A stretch of 11,037 bases of DNA from positions 1 to 11,037 of the forward strand of contig DASXQB010000543.1 of NCBI GenBank assembly GCA_036493295.1, given 5' to 3'. Made by a program: the position numbers and the translations under genes. Below the pieces are notes generated by a model. It was not told where the DNA came from. It did not search any database and worked only from the letters and a program-made list of their open reading frames with translations. Below are positions 6,669-11,037 of the stretch, one piece after another. Position 1 is the first letter of the stretch; every line of letters starts with the position of its first letter. Source of the stretch: DATKEU01 sp036493295 (GTDB lineage Bacteria > Myxococcota_A > Polyangia > Fen-1088).

Positions 6669-7623
6669 CCTGATTGTCGTCGTCGGCGCCCTGCTGGGCG
6701 CGTGCGCGTTGTCGCTGCTGGCGCCGGCGCGCGTCTGGGCGTTCTGCCGCACCACAACCTGCGGCGACACCTGCAACCCGCCCGACGCTGATTGCGTCAC
6801 CAACCAGCTCCCGAACATCCCGCTGTTCTGGGCGGACAGCTGCGTCAGCTATGACCTGCAGCAAGACGCGTCGAAGTGGGCGTCGCTGGACGTGGCCACC
6901 ACCATCGTCGACACCGTTTTCGCCACCTGGACCGGTGTGACCTGCGACGGTCAACCGCTGTCGATCACCAGCATGAACCGCGGTCCGGTGGTGTGCGCCG
7001 CCCGCGAGTTCAACGACGGGCAAAAGACCGCCGGCGGCAACGCCAACATCATCGTCTTTCGCGACGACACCTGGCCCGAATCCGCTGTCAGCGATCCCAC
7101 GTCGACGCTGGCCCTGACCACGGTGACGTACAACAAGACCAACGGCCAGATCGTCGACGCCGACATCGAGATCAACGGCAGCCAGGCGCCGCTGTCCACC
7201 GACGACGCCGGTGGCGGCACCGCCTTTGATCTGCAATCGATCCTCACCCACGAAACCGGGCACTTCTTCGGGATGGCCCACTCGACGGTGACGTGCATGA
7301 CCGACGGCAGCGATTGCCCGAGCATGAACGCCCACTACCGTCCCGGGTCGATCGCCTATCGAACCTTGGAAGACGATGACAAGGCTGGCATCTGCGCGAT
7401 CTACCCCCCCGGGCGAGCCGCCACCGACAACAGCTGCTTGCCGATCGACGGCTTTTCCGCGGTGTGCGGCCACAAACCGGATTCGCCGCAAGGCGGCTGC
7501 GCGCTGGCCGGTGGCGGCAGCGATCGCCGCGGCGGCGGTCTGGCGACATTGCTGGTGATGACCCTGGCGCTGTCGCTGGCCAGAAGTCGGCGCGCGTGCA
7601 AGGCTGCGGTGAAACGCCTTTAA
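6658..7623 (+). CDS. Matrixin-type zinc metalloprotease with MYXO-CTERM-like tail
   Basis: An exported 321-residue endopeptidase of the metzincin/matrixin (M10-like) group. The signal peptide covers residues 1-28 (MRRN, hydrophobic core, VWA). The zinc site is HETGHFFGMAH at 198-208: H198, H202 and H208 bind zinc and E199 is the catalytic base. A likely Met-turn is M223 in CPSMNAHY. The segment YRTLEDDDKAGICAIYP (234-250) closes the catalytic domain as in other bacterial matrixins. About fourteen cysteines in the mature part suggest disulfides, for example around C213 and C220. The C-terminus has GGCALAGGG (C281), a hydrophobic helix (about 293-307) and RSRR, resembling the MYXO-CTERM surface-sorting signal. 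Ten further residues follow the arginines, which is unusual. There is no obvious propeptide cysteine switch, so latency may come from elsewhere, perhaps the overlapping upstream gene product (inference). Confidence 0.9.
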   Translation: MRRNLIVVVGALLGACALSLLAPARVWAFCRTTTCGDTCNPPDADCVTNQLPNIPLFWADSCVSYDLQQDASKWASLDVATTIVDTVFATWTGVTCDGQPLSITSMNRGPVVCAAREFNDGQKTAGGNANIIVFRDDTWPESAVSDPTSTLALTTVTYNKTNGQIVDADIEINGSQAPLSTDDAGGGTAFDLQSILTHETGHFFGMAHSTVTCMTDGSDCPSMNAHYRPGSIAYRTLEDDDKAGICAIYPPGRAATDNSCLPIDGFSAVCGHKPDSPQGGCALAGGGSDRRGGGLATLLVMTLALSLARSRRACKAAVKRL

Positions 7624-7641
7624 AAGGGTTCGCGGCCGTCG

Positions 7642-7673
7642 AACCACCAGCGGTGAAACCGCCGGTGGTTTTT
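7642..7673 (+). terminator. Hairpin with T-run between matrixin and IgGFc-type lipoprotein genes
   Basis: Arms AACCACCAGCGGT (7642-7654) and ACCGCCGGTGGTT (7658-7670) pair at 12 of 13 positions around a 3-base loop, followed by TTTTT (7669-7673). This is a textbook intrinsic terminator for the matrixin unit. The Shine-Dalgarno of the next gene (GAGG at 7677-7680) follows directly and its ATG is only 13 bases past the T-run. The downstream gene therefore needs either readthrough or a promoter inside the end of the matrixin gene. Confidence 0.75.
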
Positions 7674-7685
7674 CCCGAGGTCGAC

Positions 7686-9485
7686 ATGAAGAGGATCGGG
7701 TTCGCGTTCTTGTTTGCCGTCGTGGTGGCCGGCTGCGCCCGGGTCAGCAGCGGCAACCTGTCACCGACGGGAAGCGGCGGCGCGGCCGACGGTGGGGCTG
7801 ATCAGCAAAGCGATCGGCCGGGCGTCGTTGGTGCAATGGACGGCGCTGCCAACGGCACGGGTGGCGCCGGCGGCGCGTCTGATTGCCTGGCCTGCAGCAC
7901 CGACCAGCGCACGGTCACCGACTGCAACGGCATCGCCGTCAAGACGTGCTCCGACGACCAGGCCTGTCAGAAGGGAGCCTGTGTCGACGCCTGCGCCATC
8001 GCCGAAGCCACCGGCAGCGCGCAGGGCTGCGATTTTTATGCGGTGGTTCCCCCGCCGGGAGCGTCCACCGACGGATCATGTTTTGCCGCCATGCTGGCCA
8101 ATACCTGGACCGCGCCCATCACTGTGACAGTGGCGTATGCCGGACAGTCGCTTGATGTCGCGCAGATTGCCCGGTCGCCGAACGCGTCGGGCGGGGTCTT
8201 GACGTACGACGCATTGCCGGGCGGAAAACTGGCGCCCGGGCAGATGGCCATCTTGTTCTTGAACGCCACGCCGAAACCCGACACCGGGCCGTTCAAAGAC
8301 GATCATATCGATTGTCCGATCGCCGCTGGTCTCACCACCGCAGCCACAGTGGCGGGAACCGGGACCACTCACGCGTTTCACATCAGCACCAGCGCCCCCG
8401 CCGCCGCGTACGACATCTATCCGTACGGCGGCGCGAAGAGCTACGTCTCCAGCGCCACATTGTTGGTTCCGACGTCCGCCTGGGGAACCAACTACGTGGC
8501 CGCCGACGGGTACAAGACCGACCCACAGAGCGGCGGCCTGCCGTCGGTGCAGATCGTCGCCGCGCAGGACGACACGCAAGTCACCATCAATCCGACCGTT
8601 CCCATCTTGGCCGGTACCGGCGTCGCCGCCACCAGCCGCGGTCAGGCCCACACGTACAATTTGGCGGCGGGCCAGGTGCTGCAGTTCTTGCAGTCCGACG
8701 AACTGGCCGGCAGCGCGATCAGCGCGAACAAAGCCATCGGGGTCTGGGGCGGGCAGTCGTGCATGGACATTCCCGTCGGGACCGGTGCCTGCGACGCCGC
8801 CCATCAGGAACTGGTCCCGGTCAACCTGCTTGGTTTCGAGTACGCCGCCGTTCGCTATCGCGATCGCGTGGCCGGCGTGCCCGAGACCGTTCCCTGGACG
8901 CTGGTCGGCGCCGTCGATGGCACCACCTTGACGTACGATCCCGCGCCTCCGATCGGCGCGCCGGCGACCGTGAATCGCGGACAGTCGTTCGAATTCTCCA
9001 CCGCCGACGCCTTCACCGTGAAAAGCGCCGATCAGCAACATCCGTTTTATCTGGCCGGACACATGACCGGCTGGCAGGCCATTCCCATCGACGTCTCGGG
9101 CCCCGGCGATCCGGAAACCGTCAACACCGTGCCGCCGCAGCAATGGCTGAGTTCATACGTGTTCCTGACCGATCCAACTTACAGCGACACCAATCTGGTT
9201 TTCGTGCGGCAAAAGATCGGTCCGTCGTTCAGTGACGTCACTCTCGACTGTGCCGGGACATTGACGGGCTGGACGCCGATCGGAATGGCCGGCAACTACG
9301 AATTCACCACCGTCGATCTGGTCACGGCGAAAAAACCCCAAGGCACCTGCGACAACGGCGTCCACACCGCGCAAAGCGACGCGCCGTTCGGCCTGACCGT
9401 CTGGGGCTGGGACTTCGCCGTCAGCTACGCCTACCCCGCCGGCATGAGCGTCCGGAAGATCAACAAGGTGGTGGTGATTCCGTAA
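7686..9485 (+). CDS. IgGFc-binding-family surface lipoprotein
   Basis: A 599-residue lipoprotein. The leader MKRIGFAFLFAVVVAGC ends in a lipobox (VAGC, lipidated C17). Residues 18-64 are a Gly/Ala/Asp-rich linker. A small Cys-rich segment (67-115; CLAC, DCNG, TCSDDQACQKGACVDAC) resembles those found in many myxobacterial envelope proteins. From about 117 to the end the protein is beta-rich. It carries runs typical of the IgGFc-binding N-terminal domain family (PF17517-like): AYDIYPYGGAKSYVSSATLL (241-260), the AWGTNYVAADGY run (265-276), IGVWGGQSC (351-359) and the closing GWDFAVSYAYPAGM (574-587). The family is named from a mammalian protein; immunoglobulin binding by a soil bacterium is not implied. 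A role in surface adhesion or binding is plausible. The ATG at 7686 has GAGG 5 bases upstream and begins the lipoprotein signal. No convincing terminator follows. Confidence 0.85.
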   Translation: MKRIGFAFLFAVVVAGCARVSSGNLSPTGSGGAADGGADQQSDRPGVVGAMDGAANGTGGAGGASDCLACSTDQRTVTDCNGIAVKTCSDDQACQKGACVDACAIAEATGSAQGCDFYAVVPPPGASTDGSCFAAMLANTWTAPITVTVAYAGQSLDVAQIARSPNASGGVLTYDALPGGKLAPGQMAILFLNATPKPDTGPFKDDHIDCPIAAGLTTAATVAGTGTTHAFHISTSAPAAAYDIYPYGGAKSYVSSATLLVPTSAWGTNYVAADGYKTDPQSGGLPSVQIVAAQDDTQVTINPTVPILAGTGVAATSRGQAHTYNLAAGQVLQFLQSDELAGSAISANKAIGVWGGQSCMDIPVGTGACDAAHQELVPVNLLGFEYAAVRYRDRVAGVPETVPWTLVGAVDGTTLTYDPAPPIGAPATVNRGQSFEFSTADAFTVKSADQQHPFYLAGHMTGWQAIPIDVSGPGDPETVNTVPPQQWLSSYVFLTDPTYSDTNLVFVRQKIGPSFSDVTLDCAGTLTGWTPIGMAGNYEFTTVDLVTAKKPQGTCDNGVHTAQSDAPFGLTVWGWDFAVSYAYPAGMSVRKINKVVVIP

Positions 9486-9566
9486 GACGGCGGATTTCCA
9501 ACAAAACGCCCTCACCACAGAAAATACGGTCAAAAACGATTTTTTGGTTGGGCCGGCGAGGCTTCC

Positions 9567-9613
9567 AACGGTAGAAACGGTGCTAGATTGCCGTTCTTTC
9601 TAGGAGGACCGTT
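9567..9613. repeat. Four AACGG/CCGTT half-sites around the PEBP promoter
   Basis: AACGGT at 9567-9572 and 9576-9581 are direct repeats 9 bases apart. CCGTT at 9591-9595 and ACCGTT at 9608-9613 are the same sequence inverted, the last touching the ATG. They bracket the -10 element. They could be operator half-sites, or in part chance. Confidence 0.3.
9581..9589 (+). promoter_or_regulatory. Extended -10 promoter of the PEBP lipoprotein gene
   Basis: TGCTAGATT reads as an extended -10 (TG-N-TAGATT). No good -35 is visible (GCTTCC at 9561-9566), as expected for extended -10 promoters. An A/T-rich patch at 9518-9546 in otherwise GC-rich DNA could act as an upstream element. The predicted start is near 9596, just before the AGGAGG ribosome binding site. 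Confidence 0.45.
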
Positions 9614-10408
9614 ATGAGCCACGCTTTCGCTTCGCGTCTCGCTGTCGGGACAGTTTGCTTGTCGTTGCTGACCCTCGGGTGTTCGTCAGGGGGCGGGTCG
9701 GGAGGAAGTGGCGGCACAAATGGCAGTGGCGGTGCGAGCGGGACCGGCGGCGCCGGCACGGGCGGCAGCGGAACCGGCGGCGCCAGCGGGACGGGCGGCA
9801 GCACCGGGACCGGTGGCACGGGTACGGGTGGCAGCGGCGGCTCGGTCGTCGACGCGTCGGTGGATGCGTCCGGCGACGCAAACGGCGGCATGGACACAGC
9901 GTCGAACGATAGCGGCACCGACGTTGTGGCGGGCCCACTCACCATGACAAGCACCAGTCTGAAAATGATGGGCCCAAATCTGGTCTTCCCAGCGGCGAAC
10001 TCCGCTCCCATGAACATGTCGCCGGCGTTGGCTTGGACCGGTGTTCCGGCTGGCACCCTGAGCTTTGCGATTTCGATGTACGACGTGACAATGACCAACA
10101 CGCACTGGATTCTGTGGGACATCCCCGCGTCCCTGACGATGCTGCCGGCGGGCCTCCCCCGAGGTGCAATGCCAACGAACCCGGCGGGCGCTAGCCAAAA
10201 AGACGCGTTCAACAATACGGCAGGGTGGGAGGGGCCGGGTGGCGGCTCAGTCGATAACTACGAGCTGGAAATCTGGGCCCTGAACGTCGCCAAGCTTCCG
10301 AACAGCATCGCCGGCCAAAGCTTGAACACCATGCATTCGACGGGCCTTGCGACGGCCAAGATCGCCAGTTTCACGATCAAGGCACAGGGTAAGGTTAACG
10401 GTCTTTAG
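9614..10408 (+). CDS. Lipoprotein with PEBP (YbhB/YbcL, Raf-kinase-inhibitor-like) domain
   Basis: A 264-residue lipoprotein. The signal peptide ends in the lipobox LTLGC (lipidated C23). Residues 24-77 are a Gly/Ser/Thr/Ala spacer of GGSGTGG-type units, then an Asp-rich piece (79-104). Residues 108-259 match the bacterial phosphatidylethanolamine-binding protein fold: SPALAWTGVPAGTLSFAISMYD (136-157), HWILWDIPA (164-172) and LPAGLPRG (177-184), the order seen in YbhB. The usual DPDxP ligand-site motif reads DVTMT (157-161). The later GPCPP...H motif is GPGGGSVDNY (207-216), so the anion pocket looks altered. The ATG at 9614 follows AGGAGG (9602-9607) at 6 bases. It has its own promoter. The role is unknown; YbcL relatives have been linked to envelope or host signalling, which cannot be transferred here with confidence. 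Confidence 0.87.
   Translation: MSHAFASRLAVGTVCLSLLTLGCSSGGGSGGSGGTNGSGGASGTGGAGTGGSGTGGASGTGGSTGTGGTGTGGSGGSVVDASVDASGDANGGMDTASNDSGTDVVAGPLTMTSTSLKMMGPNLVFPAANSAPMNMSPALAWTGVPAGTLSFAISMYDVTMTNTHWILWDIPASLTMLPAGLPRGAMPTNPAGASQKDAFNNTAGWEGPGGGSVDNYELEIWALNVAKLPNSIAGQSLNTMHSTGLATAKIASFTIKAQGKVNGL
9683..9844 (+). repeat. GC-rich low-complexity repeat coding the glycine spacer
   Basis: Imperfect tandem units built on GGC/GGT/GGA with AGC, ACC and GCC codons encode about 54 residues of Gly, Ser, Thr and Ala directly after the lipidated cysteine. Such tracts probably vary in length between strains by slippage, which would change how far the PEBP domain stands from the membrane. Confidence 0.7.
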
Positions 10409-10431
10409 CGTCCGTTGACGGCCCACGTGGC

Positions 10432-11037
10432 TCACCCCGCAAAGTGGCAGGCCGCCACTTGACCGTCGCTGGCGCCGGTAAATGGCGCCAGCGCGGGCGG
10501 CGTTTCCACGCACACCGGGTCGCGCCTCTCGGCGTAGATCGGACAGCGCGGGTGGAAACGACAACCGAGCGGAGGGGTCAGCGGCGACGGCGGGTCGCCC
10601 TCCAGCAGAACGCGCAGGCGCTTGCGTTCGGGATCGACCGACGGGATGGCGGACAGCAGGGCGCGCGTGTACGGATGGGCGGGCTTGGCGTAAAGCGCGG
10701 CGGCGGGGGCGAGCTCGACGATCTGGCCCAGGTACATCACGGCCACCCGGTGGGCCAGGTGTCGCACCACTTTCAGATCGTGCGAGATAAATAAGAACGC
10801 CAGGCCGTCGGCGGCCTGCAGATCGCCAAGCAGGTTCACGATCTGCGCCTGGATGGAAACGTCCAGGGCGGAGATCGGCTCGTCGGCGACGATGAAACGT
10901 GGGCGCGAGGCCAGCGCGCGGGCGATGCCGATGCGCTGGCGCTGGCCACCGGAAAATTCGTGGGGCCGGCGCGCCAGGGCGTCCGGGCGCAGGCCCACCC
11001 GTTCCAGCAACGCGCCGACGCGCGCGCGGCGATCGGC
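10432..11037 (-). CDS. Oligopeptide/dipeptide ABC transporter ATP-binding protein, OppF/DppF type (5' end outside window)
   Basis: The last 201 residues of a cytoplasmic ATPase powering peptide import. Visible in order are the ABC signature FSGGQRQR (28-35 of the fragment), Walker B FIVADEP (48-54), the D-loop SALD (56-59) and the switch histidine in FISHDL (83-88). The C-terminal oligopeptide-transporter extension (TIGR01727-like) is also present: HPYTRALLSAIPSVDP (121-136) and the Cys-containing GCRFHPRCPIYAERRDPVC (158-176). Walker A lies off the window. The frame is open through the last base, so the TTG at 11010 is not the start. OppF/DppF fits better than OppD/DppD by the short C-terminus, but the two are hard to separate. 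It is convergent with the PEBP gene, with 23 bases between the stops. Confidence 0.92.
   Translation of the reverse strand, partial: ADRRARVGALLERVGLRPDALARRPHEFSGGQRQRIGIARALASRPRFIVADEPISALDVSIQAQIVNLLGDLQAADGLAFLFISHDLKVVRHLAHRVAVMYLGQIVELAPAAALYAKPAHPYTRALLSAIPSVDPERKRLRVLLEGDPPSPLTPPLGCRFHPRCPIYAERRDPVCVETPPALAPFTGASDGQVAACHFAG
10442..10460. repeat. Inverted repeat at the convergent 3' ends
   Basis: AAGTGGC (10442-10448) and GCCACTT (10454-10460) form a perfect 7-bp stem with a 5-base loop, inside the last codons of the ABC ATPase gene and 33 bases past the PEBP stop. No real T-run follows on either strand, so a role as a shared terminator is only possible. Confidence 0.35.
10467..10493. 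repeat. Strong hairpin in the 3' part of the ABC ATPase gene
   Basis: CGCTGGCGCC (10467-10476) and GGCGCCAGCG (10484-10493) form a perfect 10-bp stem with loop GGTAAAT. It lies within the coding region for the APFTGAS stretch of the ATPase. It could help stop transcription coming from the PEBP gene or protect the 3' end, but it may simply reflect GC-rich coding. Confidence 0.35.

Noticed and set aside
6313..7647. 444-codon minus-strand open frame opposite the secreted protein and matrixin genes
   Set aside because: Antisense composition and no recognisable motif; the plus strand has signal peptides and an intact zinc site.
8076..9143. Minus-strand open frame opposite the IgGFc-type lipoprotein gene
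   Set aside because: Arg/Gly/Asp-rich shadow with no signal or motif; the plus frame encodes a complete lipoprotein.
9497..9551. A/T-rich stretch after the IgGFc-type gene as an intrinsic terminator
   Set aside because: The only stems are short A-T pairs (CAAAAA/TTTTTG) with no GC-rich arm; it is more plausible as an upstream promoter element.
1..11037. CRISPR arrays, tRNA or rRNA genes, insertion sequences, phage or defence genes
   Set aside because: No regularly spaced repeats, no transposase or integrase motifs and no recognisable structural RNA were seen on either strand.

Overview
The window looks like chromosomal DNA of a high-GC Myxococcota (former deltaproteobacterial) bacterium, most likely a member of the Polyangia. 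This placement is inferred from GC-rich codon use, a MYXO-CTERM-like tail on a secreted protease, lipoproteins with long Gly/Ser/Thr linkers, an IgGFc-binding-type surface lipoprotein, and a large GYF-like/TPR membrane protein. No rRNA, tRNA, CRISPR array, insertion sequence or phage gene was seen. Coding density is high, and no gene-free stretch exceeds about 225 bases.

Left end (1-2265): high-affinity phosphate uptake. pstC and the start of pstA lie on the minus strand and overlap by 4 bases. pstS, the periplasmic phosphate-binding protein, is transcribed divergently. The 224-base gap between them holds two nearly identical, oppositely oriented Pho boxes (TGTCA-N6-TGTCA), one per transcription unit. 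Phosphate starvation should therefore switch on both arms through a PhoB-type regulator. One box covers the furthest-upstream possible pstC start, so a GTG further in is preferred.

Middle (2267-5906, minus): a two-gene unit. A 1051-residue protein with an N-terminal GYF-like domain, a long Pro/Ala-rich linker, one membrane helix and a C-terminal TPR array is followed 13 bases later by a YbaK/EbsC-type aminoacyl-tRNA deacylase. The deacylase ends 1 base from the end of pstS.

Right half (6075-10408, plus): four exported proteins. A small secreted protein of unknown function overlaps by 11 bases a matrixin-type zinc metalloprotease with a C-terminal sorting tail. A strong hairpin with a T-run follows, with the ribosome binding site of the next gene directly after it. 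That gene encodes an IgGFc-binding-family lipoprotein. After its own promoter comes a lipoprotein with a PEBP (YbhB/YbcL, Raf-kinase-inhibitor-like) domain behind a polyglycine spacer. These four genes look like a cell-envelope or secreted accessory block, but nothing in the sequence proves they act together.

Right end (10432-11037, minus): the C-terminal two thirds or so of an OppF/DppF-type peptide ABC transporter ATPase, running off the window and convergent with the PEBP gene.
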